Part shown: positions 17,526-27,911 of the stretch, piece after piece
Numbering within the stretch: position 1 is the first letter of the stretch
Layout: each line of letters starts with the position of its first letter
Origin: Verrucomicrobiales bacterium
GTDB taxonomy: Bacteria > Verrucomicrobiota > Verrucomicrobiia > Verrucomicrobiales > V1-33
DNA: 64,000 nt
Reading direction: 5' to 3'
NCBI GenBank assembly: GCA_028293125.1
Contig: JAQGPJ010000071.1
Location: forward strand, 62,001 to 126,000
Made by a program: the position numbers and the translations under genes
The notes under the pieces: generated by a model
Seen by the model: the letters and a program-made list of their open reading frames with translations, nothing else
Databases searched by the model: none
What the model was told of the DNA's origin: nothing

Positions 17526-20500
17526 ATGAAATCCTTTCCCCCTTCCCTATTCAACAGTCGCAATTCCACGCTGTGGCGCTTTTTGGCGGTCCTCGCGCTC
17601 TGGTTTTCCCTGACCGGCGCGCTCCATGCCCAGACCTCCTGGGTGCAGTCCGTGCGCACCGGGGAGGTGATGCGGTTTCTCTTCAATGGCTCCGTCCAGA
17701 GTTACGATCTGGCCAGCCAGGCCTGGCAGCCCGCCGTGGCCCTGCCGAGATCCGGCGCCACGGCGCTGGCCGGGGATGAGGCTGGCATGTTTGTGGCCTA
17801 CGGCACCAAGATCTACGGCTACAGCCCTGCGTTCACGGACGAGGTCTCCCTCAATGCCGTCTCCAATCCGGTGCGCTCGCTTTTTCTGGATGGCAATCTG
17901 CTGCTGGCGGCCCATTCATCCCCCACCGAAGGAAAAGTCAGCTCGTTCAGCCGCACCACCGGGGCCAGGCGGGACACTTCGCCGGCCTCCGCTGATACCT
18001 TGACCGGAGCCTCCCACGCACCGGGGCTGAACCGGATTTTCGGCAGAACCCAGGGAGTCAGTTCCCCGGACCTGTCGAAAGCGGATTACACTGCAGCCGG
18101 AGTGGTGCAGGGACCGGAGAGAGCCTATAATCTTGGAACCCATCCCGATGCCACCCTGACCTTTGTCTCCGCGGACGGGCGCCGGGTGTTTGACAACAGC
18201 GGGAATATCTTCAGCGCGAACAATCTCGCGTGGCTGGGAAGTCTGGGAGGCAAAATCACAGCCATGGCCTGGAAGGGGGATGCTCCCATCGTGCTGCGCG
18301 GGAATGAGTTGATCGCCTATAACAGCATGCTGCTGGAGGAGGGCCGGATGACGCTGCCGGCGGCGGGGGCGGCGGTGGCGGTTCAGGGTGACTATGTTTT
18401 TGTGTTTCAGGCGAACGCGGCGCAGCCGCTGGCGCGGGTCATTCCGCTGGCGCAGCTGAAAGCCTATGCTCCGATCCATGCGGGAAATGGTCTGGGCCTT
18501 GCCTACACCGTCACAGATGCTTTTCTGGACACGTTTGGAGTCGTGAATCTTGTCAGCGCGGAACAGATGAGTGTTTTCCGCTGGTCTCCCGCAAACCATC
18601 TCCACCTGCCTCCGCTGGCGCTTTCCGGATATCCCGCGGCGACGGGCTATGCCGCCGGAAGCAATGAGCTTTATCTGGCCTATGCTGGAAAAACGATGCG
18701 GCGGATGGATCTGAACGCCGCCTCAGCCCCGGAGACGCCCTTCGCCAGTTTCACGGAGGAGATTTTCGGCGTGACGGCCGCGGATCCGTTTATCCAGGCA
18801 TCCTACGAAAATGGATTCAGTGTGCTGGACGCGTCCGCGAAAGTCCTTTTCGGGGAGCATATCGGCCAAGCGTCCAGCCGGGTCAATGCCTGGGATCCCG
18901 GACGCCGGAGAATGTATCATTTTTCAGACCGCTCCTACCCCAGTGATCTGATCTACGACATCATCGGCCCGGACGGTGTCCCCACCGGGCATGGGGAAAC
19001 CCCCTACCATGGAGACTATAAAATCAAAGGCCCCATTCGCCTGAGCCCGGACGCCGGCCGGATTCTGCTGGGCAGTGGCGATATGTATTTTGCCGACACC
19101 CTGACCATCGCCGCCTCACTTCCCTATGAAATTGTGGATGGTGTCTGGAAGGGCCCGTATCTGATCACCATCCGGCTGATCGGCGGTTTGACCCACGTGC
19201 AGCAATGGAGAGGGGCACTGTTCAACGAGCCGGGCATCCTGAAGCAGGTGGAAGGCGAGCCGGTCCGACTGCTCAACACCCCGTATGGACTGCTGCTCAT
19301 CACCTCCCTGAAAGGAGTGCCGCGCTTCACCCTGCTGGATGACGTCCTCAATTCCACCTACACCTCTCCCACACGCCCCGCCTCCCCAGGCACCCCGACC
19401 GTCGCAATGCGCTCCGACACCTCCATCACCCTGACATGGGCGGATCAGTCGGACAACGAGGATAGTTTCCTGGTGAATTACCGCGCCGCCGGCACCTTTG
19501 ATCCATGGACCTTTGGATCCGTTGTGGCGGACAGCAACACAGCGGAATTCAGACAGCTTTCCCCCGGAGTCCCCTTGGAGTTCCGGGTGATGGCGGAGAG
19601 TGGCGGACTGTATTCCGCGCCCAGCGCCATTGTCCGGACCAGCACCCTTTCCGTACCGGGAGAGCCCGCCGGGGAGCCCTACAATCTCACGGTGGCTCGG
19701 GTTTCCGAATCCCGCATCGCCCTGACATGGAGCGACAACGCCAATAATGAAACCGGGTTCGAGCTGCTGCGCTCCACCAATGCGGACGGCTTGGCGGCCG
19801 TTCTGCCCGTTCCTGCGGACACCATCTATTTTGAGGACACCGGACTCACGCCCGGCACTCCGTATTTTTACCGCATCCGCGCCGTCAACGGCGCGGTGCA
19901 GGGTGAATTGTCCAGTCAGGTGAATGCGCGGACGGCCACCACCGCGGCTGCCCCGGCCGCGCCCTCGGCGGTCACGGTCAGCGCCGTCACCGCCACCGGG
20001 GCGCTCATCACCTGGCAGGACAACTCCGCCAATGAGGAGGAGTTCGTGGTCGAGACCGCCCTGGCGCCGTTCGCCGTCTGGACCGCCGCCGCCACGGTGG
20101 GTTATAATGTGAGGTCCGCCACCCTCACTGGTCTCAGTTCCTCCGCCGCCTATTCCGTCCGGGTGCGCGCCGTCAACAGCACCGGCAGCAGTGTCTCCGG
20201 CGCCAAAGCCTTCGCGACCCCAAAGCTGGGGGGCGATTTTGCGGGGCACTCCATGCGGAGCGGGGATGTCTATTACTTCGCCTTCAGCGGCCCGGCCCGT
20301 ATCGAACGCTTCAGCATCCCCACCCGGACCTGGCTGTCCCCGGTGGCCATGAACGCGCCCGCAACCGCTCTGTGGGTGGACAGCGACGGGATTTACGCGG
20401 TGGAGGGCAGAAGCGTGCTGAGGTGGAATCCGGATGGCGGCGGACGCACCCTGCTGAGCACCGCTGGGAATGATATTCTCTCGGTGGCGACCGTGGAGGA

Positions 20501-23500
20501 CGTTCTCATTTATTTCCATGGCTTCACCACCGTCGCTCTTAACAAAAAGACGGGCGTGCTGCTTGATGCCCCCGGCGACCGTGATGGCGGGGTGGGAGTC
20601 TCCTACTATCCTCCCCTGAATCGGCTCTTTCTGCTGGCCACGCCGGGAAGCTCCATCAACCTGGGCATGCTGGATATCGGTCCGGACGGCAAATACTTGG
20701 AGAGTTTTGACAGCCCCGATGGCAGCCGCTATCCCAAGGGCACCCGCACCTTTCCATTCCCCAACGCCGGGCGGGTGGCGGACAACACCGGGAATGTTTA
20801 CAGCACGGACAGCCTGGAGCACCTCGGCACCCTGGGAGCCGCCTTCACGGATCTGGCCTTCCGGGGCCCGGATGTGCCCATCGTCCTGCGCGGGGGCAAA
20901 CTTTTCGCCTACACCAACACGCTGCTGGAGGCCGGCAGTTTTGATCTCGGCTCCACCGCCGGTCAACGTGTCGTCGTGGACGGCACGGACGCCTTGGTGT
21001 TCCTGACGGACAATGGCAATGAGCACGGCCTGTCACTCCGCACGGTGCCTCTGGACAGCCTGCGGGCCCCTGTGCCGGAACTGCCCAAAGACCCCTCGGG
21101 GCTGAGCTTCACGGTGGATGACGCCTTCATGGATCAGAATGGAACGGTGCATCTGCTGAGCAAAGCCCAGTCCAGTCTCTTCCGCTGGTCGGCCACGGCC
21201 CGCAAATGGGAGGACACCATCCCCCTCCTGGGTTCCCCCTCGCGCATCACCCATGCTCCGGATCTGAATTCTGTTTATCTCAATTACCGCAGCAATCAGC
21301 TGCGCCTGATGAAACTGGTGCCGCCCTTCACGGAGGAGTTCTTTGCCAAAGTCATTGGCGATCAGGGGGACATGGCCGCCATGGGGGATCTGGTTTACAC
21401 CACCAGACGGGCTGTTTTTGAAGTCCTCTCGCCGCTTGGCGCTGTCCTTTCCAACGGAGGGGATTCCGGTGGCTACACCGCCACCCAATGCGTCTGGGAT
21501 CCTGTGCGCCGGCGGGTTTATCATTTCCGGGACCGCTCCAACGGCACTTACCTGCTTTTTGAGACCTTCGATGCCACAGGGCAGAAAACGGCCCAGGGAC
21601 AGGCGGACTATCCCAGCCTGGATGGCTCCAAACCCATCCGTGTCAGTGCGGACGGCACCTTGGTGGCGACCGCCACGGGACCCATTTTCCGGGCCAGTGA
21701 CATGAAGTCCGTCACCGTGCTGCAGACCTCGATGAAGGATATGATCTGGCAGGGCAACCGGCTGCTGGGACTGGAGGCCGCCGGAGCCTCGTCCAGCCTT
21801 GTGCAGCGCTGGGACAGCGCTTGGAAGCGCGCGGCCTCCGTCAGCCTGGCCGGAAGTCCGGAGCGCCTTTTCCCGCTGGACGGCGGTCAGGTGCTGGTGA
21901 TCACCCGGACTGAGCCCGGCCGGCCGGTGTTCCATATTCTGGATGCGGATCTGAATCCTGTTTACACCTCCCTGACCGCGCCTCCGGAAATCCTTCAGCA
22001 GCCGGAGTCCCTGCGGGTGAATTTCGGCTCCACCGTGCGGCTGCGGGCCGGCGTGAAGAGCGCCCCGGGACTTTCCTACCAATGGTATTCCGGCAGCACG
22101 GCCATTCCCGGCGCGGTCACGCCGGTGCTCACTCTCTCCAATGCGGGGTCCGGGGACGCTGGGCTTTACAGCCTGGTCATCACCAACGGCAGCGGCACCG
22201 TCACCACCCAGCCCGCCCGGCTTTCCGTCGGTCCTCTGGCCACTCCATTCTTCACACCGGGGAATCTGCTCGTCTCCACTTACAAGGATATTCAGGAGTT
22301 CACCCCTGAAGGGGATGCAGGCCGCACTTTGCCCATCGCTCCAGTGCCCGGTGAATTGTATCCCAATGCTTTGGACTTGGCCGTCGATTCCATCGGCCGG
22401 ATTCATGTAGTCAATTCCGGCAGAGTGGATGGAGTGCCTAAATATTATATCTCCACCTATGACTCCTCCACTGGCACCTGGAGTCATGTGGCCACCGGAG
22501 ATCTCAACTATGTGGAGAGGAGCAGGACAGATCTCGCTGTTTCCGGTGAATGGGCCATCACTTATGCCGGATTGGTGAATGTGGCGACCGGTGAATCCAC
22601 CGCTCTGCCGGGAGGTTTCACCCCCAGTGAGATCATCATGGGGTTGAACAACAATGTTTACGGGGTCAGCGGCCCGGGATCAATCCGGCGCCTGTCCCTG
22701 GACCCCTTGGCCTGGTCCTCCCCTGTGACCCTTTCAGGCACTGCCACCAACGGGGTGAGCGGCTTGGCGGTGGCGGCGGACGGGAAGTTTTTCTCCGCCG
22801 ATCCCTATGGAAAAATCCGGGCGCATTCCGCCACCGGAGCTGTGCTAAGGTCTTTGGACGCTCCCGGGGATTCCGGCTATGTGACGGACCTCAGTTTTTC
22901 CCTGTCCGGAAAGATCGCCGTTGGCTTCACTTACAGTTACATTGCCCTTACGGACAGCACTTTGGCGTCCATCCGCCGGCTGCCGGTTCAAACCGGAGGA
23001 CTTCCGGGAACTTTCACCACGTGGATGCCCGCCATCGCGCGGCCCCGGCCCGCTTTTGCCACTCCGGTGGAGATTCCCGCCGCCACCGAGGACACTCCCT
23101 GGGCTTGGACCCCCGCCGTCACCCATCCGGATCCCGACGCTGTCCTGACCGTGGCCGCTATTCAGCTGCCGGTATGGATGCAGTTCATGGAGGGACGTCT
23201 CTCCGGAACGCCGCTGCAGCGCGACACCGGGGACAATACCCTCATTCTGAGTGTGCAGTGTGGGGATGAAACTCCCGTGGAGCAGACGTTCACCCTGCCG
23301 GTGGCGGAGGTGAATGATCCACCCGCGCACACGGATCCCGCCCTGAACCGTCAGGAGGACGCTGCGCCGGAGGAGGTGGATCTGACCGCTCTGTTCACCG
23401 ATGAGGAGACCGCCTCCGGAGCCCTGACCTACAGCATCATTGCGCCTCCTGCAGGCGTGGTCACCACCTCGCTGACCAACAGTTCCGCGTCCCCGCTCCG

Positions 23501-25073
23501 GCTCGCCTGGCTGCCGGACGCCAATGGCCCGGCCAGTGTCACCGTCCGCGCCACCGACGCCGGGGGACTTTTTGCGGATGCGGTGATCACCATCAATACC
23601 CAGTCGGTCAACGATGCGCCCACGGGATCGCTGGAGCCTCTGGTGCTGGATGAGGATGCCACTCCTGTGGAGATCAGTCTGGACGATTATTTCAGTGATG
23701 TGGAATCCCCGGACGCGGCGCTGGCCTATGAGGCTGTCTCCAGCGCCCCGGCTCTGGCGGCGGCGGCGGTGGTGGTGACCGGCCATACGCTGCGCATCAC
23801 GCCCCAGCCCGATGCCTTCGGCCAGCTGGAGATCCGCGTGCGCTGTCTGGATCCGGAGGGTGCCTCCGTGGAGGCGGCTTTTCCGCTCACCCTGGTCTCC
23901 GTCAATGACCCGCCCCGGGGCAGTCTGCAGTCCGTCGCCGTGGACGAGGACAGCCCGCCCATCACCGTGGATCTGGCAGCGGCCTTCTCGGATGTGGAAT
24001 CCCCGGTCTCCGCTCTGGTGTTCTCCGCGGTCTCCCCGCTGCCCGGCACCGTCACCGCAGTGGTGGCCGGCTCCGTGCTGACCCTCACCCCCCAGCCCAA
24101 TGCCAATGGAGAGGTGACGGTTTCCGTGACCGGCACCGACCCCGACGGAGACAGTGTCACGGTTCCCTTGGCACTGACGATCCGGGCAGTCAACGACCCC
24201 CCGGCCATCGGCGTGGCGCTCCCCAATGTCTCCGCCGGGGATTCCGCCGCCGATGCCGTGATCGACTTCACGCCGTTCGCCACCGACCCCGACACGGGCG
24301 ACCCCCTGATCTGGAGTGTCACCGGCAACACCAACCCTTCGATTTTTAAAACGCTGGCGTTTGATGCCCAGGGACGGCTGACCATCCAGTACGCGCCTTA
24401 TGTCAGTGGCGACGCGGTCGTCACAGTGCAGGTCAGGGATGCTGCCGGCACGTCCGCGCGGAGTGAGTTCCTTATCCGTCTGCCGGTTCTCCCCTCACCG
24501 GAGATCCAGGCTGGCGCGGTTTTGACTCTCAACCGTCAGACTGGCCTCCTGGAGCAGAAGGTCACCGTGCGCAACGGGGCGGGCCGCCCCATCGGGGGAT
24601 TCGAAATCACCGTCACCGGCCTGCCGGTCAACGCCAGTGTTTACAACTCGAGCGGCCGGACTGCGGACGGCGGGTATGTGATCGGATATTACCAGCCCTT
24701 GGCCGCGGGGGAGGAGATCACCTTCATTCTGGAATATTACTCGCCGGCACGGAGTTCCCTCCAGCCTGTGATCACAGCTGCCACCGCCATGCCCCGCGGC
24801 GCTCCGGCTTCGGAGGGCGTCGGCATAGCCATCGACCGCGCGCTGATGCTGGAGTCCGGGAGTTTCCTGATCGAATTCACGGCGGTGCCCGGCGAGCTGT
24901 ATGAGGTCCAGTACAGCGACACCGCGGGCACCTCATGGAGCGATTCCTTCACCCGCATCCGTGCCGCCGGAAACCGCGTCCAGTGGATTGACCGCGGATT
25001 CCCCGCCACCTCCAGCCCGCCCCAGCCCGGCAAATCCCGCTTTTACCGGGTGAGGCATCTCACCATGCCCTGA
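17526..25073 (+). CDS. Giant secreted multidomain protein (duplicated propeller-like units, FN3, Ig, cadherin-like repeats)
   Basis: A 2515-residue exported protein with a signal peptide ending near Ala-Gln36 (ALHAQ). Order: propeller-like unit A (~37-615); three FN3 domains (~616-900), each with a W-x-D-x-x-x-N-E-x-x-F core (ITLTWADQSDNEDSFLV, IALTWSDNANNETGFELL, ALITWQDNSANEEEFVV); unit B (~901-1485), a duplicate of A; one Ig domain (~1486-1570) with YQWYSGSTAIPGA and DAGLYSLVITN; a further propeller-like stretch (~1571-1835); a He_PIG-like domain; about four cadherin/Ig-like repeats with VNDPP linkers (~1940-2310); and a C-terminal domain ending SRFYRVRHLTMP. Likely an adhesin or matrix protein. 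ATG 17526 is chosen over 17316 for the signal peptide. Confidence 0.85.
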   Translation: MKSFPPSLFNSRNSTLWRFLAVLALWFSLTGALHAQTSWVQSVRTGEVMRFLFNGSVQSYDLASQAWQPAVALPRSGATALAGDEAGMFVAYGTKIYGYSPAFTDEVSLNAVSNPVRSLFLDGNLLLAAHSSPTEGKVSSFSRTTGARRDTSPASADTLTGASHAPGLNRIFGRTQGVSSPDLSKADYTAAGVVQGPERAYNLGTHPDATLTFVSADGRRVFDNSGNIFSANNLAWLGSLGGKITAMAWKGDAPIVLRGNELIAYNSMLLEEGRMTLPAAGAAVAVQGDYVFVFQANAAQPLARVIPLAQLKAYAPIHAGNGLGLAYTVTDAFLDTFGVVNLVSAEQMSVFRWSPANHLHLPPLALSGYPAATGYAAGSNELYLAYAGKTMRRMDLNAASAPETPFASFTEEIFGVTAADPFIQASYENGFSVLDASAKVLFGEHIGQASSRVNAWDPGRRRMYHFSDRSYPSDLIYDIIGPDGVPTGHGETPYHGDYKIKGPIRLSPDAGRILLGSGDMYFADTLTIAASLPYEIVDGVWKGPYLITIRLIGGLTHVQQWRGALFNEPGILKQVEGEPVRLLNTPYGLLLITSLKGVPRFTLLDDVLNSTYTSPTRPASPGTPTVAMRSDTSITLTWADQSDNEDSFLVNYRAAGTFDPWTFGSVVADSNTAEFRQLSPGVPLEFRVMAESGGLYSAPSAIVRTSTLSVPGEPAGEPYNLTVARVSESRIALTWSDNANNETGFELLRSTNADGLAAVLPVPADTIYFEDTGLTPGTPYFYRIRAVNGAVQGELSSQVNARTATTAAAPAAPSAVTVSAVTATGALITWQDNSANEEEFVVETALAPFAVWTAAATVGYNVRSATLTGLSSSAAYSVRVRAVNSTGSSVSGAKAFATPKLGGDFAGHSMRSGDVYYFAFSGPARIERFSIPTRTWLSPVAMNAPATALWVDSDGIYAVEGRSVLRWNPDGGGRTLLSTAGNDILSVATVEDVLIYFHGFTTVALNKKTGVLLDAPGDRDGGVGVSYYPPLNRLFLLATPGSSINLGMLDIGPDGKYLESFDSPDGSRYPKGTRTFPFPNAGRVADNTGNVYSTDSLEHLGTLGAAFTDLAFRGPDVPIVLRGGKLFAYTNTLLEAGSFDLGSTAGQRVVVDGTDALVFLTDNGNEHGLSLRTVPLDSLRAPVPELPKDPSGLSFTVDDAFMDQNGTVHLLSKAQSSLFRWSATARKWEDTIPLLGSPSRITHAPDLNSVYLNYRSNQLRLMKLVPPFTEEFFAKVIGDQGDMAAMGDLVYTTRRAVFEVLSPLGAVLSNGGDSGGYTATQCVWDPVRRRVYHFRDRSNGTYLLFETFDATGQKTAQGQADYPSLDGSKPIRVSADGTLVATATGPIFRASDMKSVTVLQTSMKDMIWQGNRLLGLEAAGASSSLVQRWDSAWKRAASVSLAGSPERLFPLDGGQVLVITRTEPGRPVFHILDADLNPVYTSLTAPPEILQQPESLRVNFGSTVRLRAGVKSAPGLSYQWYSGSTAIPGAVTPVLTLSNAGSGDAGLYSLVITNGSGTVTTQPARLSVGPLATPFFTPGNLLVSTYKDIQEFTPEGDAGRTLPIAPVPGELYPNALDLAVDSIGRIHVVNSGRVDGVPKYYISTYDSSTGTWSHVATGDLNYVERSRTDLAVSGEWAITYAGLVNVATGESTALPGGFTPSEIIMGLNNNVYGVSGPGSIRRLSLDPLAWSSPVTLSGTATNGVSGLAVAADGKFFSADPYGKIRAHSATGAVLRSLDAPGDSGYVTDLSFSLSGKIAVGFTYSYIALTDSTLASIRRLPVQTGGLPGTFTTWMPAIARPRPAFATPVEIPAATEDTPWAWTPAVTHPDPDAVLTVAAIQLPVWMQFMEGRLSGTPLQRDTGDNTLILSVQCGDETPVEQTFTLPVAEVNDPPAHTDPALNRQEDAAPEEVDLTALFTDEETASGALTYSIIAPPAGVVTTSLTNSSASPLRLAWLPDANGPASVTVRATDAGGLFADAVITINTQSVNDAPTGSLEPLVLDEDATPVEISLDDYFSDVESPDAALAYEAVSSAPALAAAAVVVTGHTLRITPQPDAFGQLEIRVRCLDPEGASVEAAFPLTLVSVNDPPRGSLQSVAVDEDSPPITVDLAAAFSDVESPVSALVFSAVSPLPGTVTAVVAGSVLTLTPQPNANGEVTVSVTGTDPDGDSVTVPLALTIRAVNDPPAIGVALPNVSAGDSAADAVIDFTPFATDPDTGDPLIWSVTGNTNPSIFKTLAFDAQGRLTIQYAPYVSGDAVVTVQVRDAAGTSARSEFLIRLPVLPSPEIQAGAVLTLNRQTGLLEQKVTVRNGAGRPIGGFEITVTGLPVNASVYNSSGRTADGGYVIGYYQPLAAGEEITFILEYYSPARSSLQPVITAATAMPRGAPASEGVGIAIDRALMLESGSFLIEFTAVPGELYEVQYSDTAGTSWSDSFTRIRAAGNRVQWIDRGFPATSSPPQPGKSRFYRVRHLTMP

Positions 25074-25569
25074 AGCAGCATTTCATAGCGTTTTCATCAT
25101 TAGACCCTGCCAACCTGCCTGAGACGGCTTCCTTGTAGCTCGTACGGACACAATGATGAGAATGCCCGCTCTGCCCGGAATACCTGCCGCCGAGCGGACC
25201 TGCGTCGGCAGGGACGGCTGCATAACCGGCATCCGGCCTGCGGTCACCGGGGGCGGGGCCAGGGGGAATGCTGATGCCATTGACCACATAAAACAGGGCT
25301 GCGTTGGCGGCTAGGCTGACGGTGAAAAGCCACCATGAACGCTCACGGAGGATCAGGCCCGTCAACCCGATCAGCACCCCTGAGGCCGCCAGCACCGCAG
25401 CAAAAAAACCGGCCACAAAGGTGAAACCGCTGTGGACAGCGGAGAGCAGGGAAACGGTGATCAAGCCGCAGATTGGCAGCCCGGCGGCGACCGTCATAAG
25501 CAGCGGGAACGGACGCGGGAAGGCGGAGGGGGAAGAGCCTGTGGTGCTGCTGTGCCGGGGATGCCGCAT
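25060..25569 (-). CDS. Uncharacterised membrane protein
   Basis: A 169-residue frame from ATG 25569 with three strong hydrophobic segments: LLMTVAAGLPICGLITVSLL, FTFVAGFFAAVLAASGVLIG extending to LTGLIL, and WLFTVSLAANAALFYVVNGI. A Pro/Gly-rich polar C-terminus follows. It starts 53 bases after the DUF1501 gene on the same strand, so it is probably co-transcribed. The last 14 bases overlap the end of the giant protein gene, convergently. No family is recognised. The larger frame running upstream to 25875 is antisense-like sequence within the DUF1501 gene and is not used. Confidence 0.6.
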   Translation of the reverse strand: MRHPRHSSTTGSSPSAFPRPFPLLMTVAAGLPICGLITVSLLSAVHSGFTFVAGFFAAVLAASGVLIGLTGLILRERSWWLFTVSLAANAALFYVVNGISIPPGPAPGDRRPDAGYAAVPADAGPLGGRYSGQSGHSHHCVRTSYKEAVSGRLAGSNDENAMKCCFRAW

Positions 25570-25621
25570 GGGATAGCGTCCCACGGCGGGGGCGGGACAC
25601 AACCGGATTACGCGGGAGGCA

Positions 25622-27061
25622 CTAGCCAAAGATTTTCCGATAGGCCTCCCCCTCGTTGAGGGTGGGGCGCTCGGGCCGGCCTTTGAATTTGTAAACGAGG
25701 TCCATGTTGTCCAGCCCGAGGGCCGCGAGGATGGTGGCGTGGAGGTCGTGGACGTGCAGGCGCTCATCCACAGCGTGCAGGCCCAGCTCGTCCGTGGTGC
25801 CGATGGTCTGGCCTCCCTTGACCCCGCCGCCGGCCATCCACATGGTGAAGCCGGTGGGGTTGTGGTCGCGGCCATCGCCCTTCTCGCTCTGCGGGGTGCG
25901 CCCGAACTCCCCGCCCCAGACCACGAGGGTGGAGTCCAGCAGGCCGCGGGATTTCAGGTCCCGCAGCAGGCCGGCGATGGGTTTGTCAATGCTGCGGCAC
26001 AGGCCGGAGTGGTTCTCCTCCATGCGGGTGTGGGCGTCCCACCGGCTGCCCGCCCCGCTGTAGAGCTGCACGAACCGGGTGCCGCGCTCCACCAGCCGGC
26101 GGGCGTGCAGACACATGCGGCCAAAGGTTTCCGTGGCTTTCTCATTCAGGCCGTAGAGGGCCTTGGTGGCCTCCGTCTCTTTGGTCAGATCCACGGCCTC
26201 GGGGGCGGCGGACTGCATGCGCCACGCCAGTTCATAGGAGGCGATGCGCGCCTCCAGCTCGCTCTGATCCGGATGCAGGTCCGCGTAGTTGCGGTTCAGC
26301 CGGTTCAGAAAGGCCAGACGGCCCTCCTGCCGCTCCGTGGTCACGTCCATGGGCGTGTTCAGGTTCGGAATCGGCTCCGCGCCCGAGCTCAGGCGGATCC
26401 CCTGATAGGCGGCGGGCATGAAGCCGGCACTCCAGTTGCGCGGGCCGTTGATCACCGGCGAGGGATTGTCCTGCATGACCACAAAGGCCGGCAGGTCCGC
26501 GTTCTCCGTGCCCAGCCCGTAGCTGACCCAGGACCCCAGCGAGGGCCGCCCGCCCAGGGGGCTGCCGGTGTTCATCTGGCAGACGCCGGAGGAGTGGTTG
26601 ATGCCGTCCCCCCAGCAGGAGCGGATCACCGCCAGATCGTCCGCGCACTGGGCGGTGTGCGGCAGCCAGTCGCTGACCCACAGGCCGCTCTGCCCGTGCT
26701 GCGCCCAGGTGCGTTTGCAGCCCAGCAGGGGGGAGCTGAATTCTCCCATGGCGGTGATCACCCTGCGGAAGCTGTCGGGGATTTTCTGGCCCGCCAGGCG
26801 GTTCAGCTCCGGCTTGGGGTCAAAAAGATCGAGGTGGCTAGGCCCGCCCTCCATGAACAGAAAAATTACGCTCCGCGCCGTGGGCGCGCGCTGCGGCAGG
26901 GGACGGGAGGGCAGGGCGGAGGCCGCAGCGGAGCCGGAGTCCGCCCCGGCCACCGGCTGCGTCTGGAGCAGGTGCGCCAGAGCCAGAGTCCCGAATCCAC
27001 CGCCCGCGCGGCGTAGAAATTCCCGCCGGGTGCGGGTGAAAAGAACGTTGTCGCAGCTCAT
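25622..27061 (-). CDS. DUF1501 protein with Tat signal
   Basis: A 479-residue member of the DUF1501 (alkaline-phosphatase-fold sulfatase-like) family abundant in Planctomycetota and Verrucomicrobiota. A twin-arginine signal is visible at the N-terminus (TRREFLRRAGGGFGTLALAH). The family core includes SVIFLFMEGGPSHLDLFDPK, VIRSCWGDGINHSSGVCQMN, GSWVSYGLGTENADLPAFVV, LVVWGGEFGRTPQSEKGDGR and DHNPTGFTMWMAGGGVKGG. These proteins usually sit next to a DUF1549/DUF1553 cytochrome-type gene; that partner is absent here. The function is not established; an envelope location is likely from the Tat signal. Confidence 0.9.
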   Translation of the reverse strand: MSCDNVLFTRTRREFLRRAGGGFGTLALAHLLQTQPVAGADSGSAAASALPSRPLPQRAPTARSVIFLFMEGGPSHLDLFDPKPELNRLAGQKIPDSFRRVITAMGEFSSPLLGCKRTWAQHGQSGLWVSDWLPHTAQCADDLAVIRSCWGDGINHSSGVCQMNTGSPLGGRPSLGSWVSYGLGTENADLPAFVVMQDNPSPVINGPRNWSAGFMPAAYQGIRLSSGAEPIPNLNTPMDVTTERQEGRLAFLNRLNRNYADLHPDQSELEARIASYELAWRMQSAAPEAVDLTKETEATKALYGLNEKATETFGRMCLHARRLVERGTRFVQLYSGAGSRWDAHTRMEENHSGLCRSIDKPIAGLLRDLKSRGLLDSTLVVWGGEFGRTPQSEKGDGRDHNPTGFTMWMAGGGVKGGQTIGTTDELGLHAVDERLHVHDLHATILAALGLDNMDLVYKFKGRPERPTLNEGEAYRKIFG

Positions 27062-27193
27062 GGGGGTTGAATGGCGGGAAATGCCCGCCGCATGGTAGCC
27101 GAACGCGCCGCAGGGGGCAATTTTTCAGGGGCTTTAAATTCCAGGATTCCCGTTGGACCCAGCGCGAATCGGCCATAGGGTGGGAATCAAGTA

Positions 27194-27718
27194 ATGTATT
27201 CCGAGGACAGTATCCAATACGCGCTGGAGACAACGGAGGTTTTGCACGAGCCGGACCGCAGAATTGACACTTTCGGCACCACCAGCTTCCAGTTTCATCT
27301 CATCAGCGAGCTGATGGATGACGTGAGCCAGGTCCGTGTGCGCTCCGGTCAGATCCATGCCGAGCGTCCAACCATCCTGAAGCCCGAGCCCTACTCCGAT
27401 CTGGAGTTCGAGGGATTCGGGGATCAGGCGCATGCCTTCGCCAACTGGATGAAGGAGCGCATCGGCAAATCCGCCCTTCTGCAGTACGGATTCTCCTTCC
27501 GTAAAAGCGATGTCACGGAGAGCATGGTCCACGACTCCCTGGCGGTGGTGACCGACCGTGTGGTGGAAGACGCGAAGCGCTCCGGAAATCCCTTGGCGGC
27601 GGTGATTCTGGGGGTGGACGACACCTGGGAGATCTGCCTGTTGAAGTTCACGATCGAAATGATCCAGAAGTCCCACAGGATCAACCTCTTCGACTTCAAA
27701 CGCCGCGGTCTGATCTGA
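27194..27718 (+). CDS. Conserved-looking hypothetical protein
   Basis: A 174-residue soluble protein (starts MYSEDSIQYALETTEVLHEP) with regular alternation of helices and strands and no signal peptide or membrane segment. Segments such as DTFGTTSFQFHLISELMDDV and QVRVRSGQIHAERPTILKPE are charged and well ordered. The C-terminus is basic (LFDFKRRGLI). I do not recognise a family. It is divergent from the DUF1501 gene and 193 bases upstream of the LysM protein gene on the same strand. Confidence 0.75.
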   Translation: MYSEDSIQYALETTEVLHEPDRRIDTFGTTSFQFHLISELMDDVSQVRVRSGQIHAERPTILKPEPYSDLEFEGFGDQAHAFANWMKERIGKSALLQYGFSFRKSDVTESMVHDSLAVVTDRVVEDAKRSGNPLAAVILGVDDTWEICLLKFTIEMIQKSHRINLFDFKRRGLI

Positions 27719-27911
27719 TCTGATCCGACCTTCGTCCGACGGTGATTTTTGGAAAAGGACAAGGCTTGGAAGCCGTGGCTTTCCGACGCAGAGGCGGGTG
27801 ACCGGATTCGGGCCTCCGGTCCGCTTGGCAAAAGGCTTTTTCCGGAAAAATCCCATTTCGCCCCGGTGCGGGCGTGGTATCTCCCCTTGGTTTCCGATTC
27901 TGTCTCCACTC

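Noticed and set aside
19116-21026. A 636-codon minus-strand frame inside the giant surface protein gene
   Set aside because: Shadow frame with low-complexity Gly/Arg/Gln composition; the plus-strand FN3 motifs lie across it.
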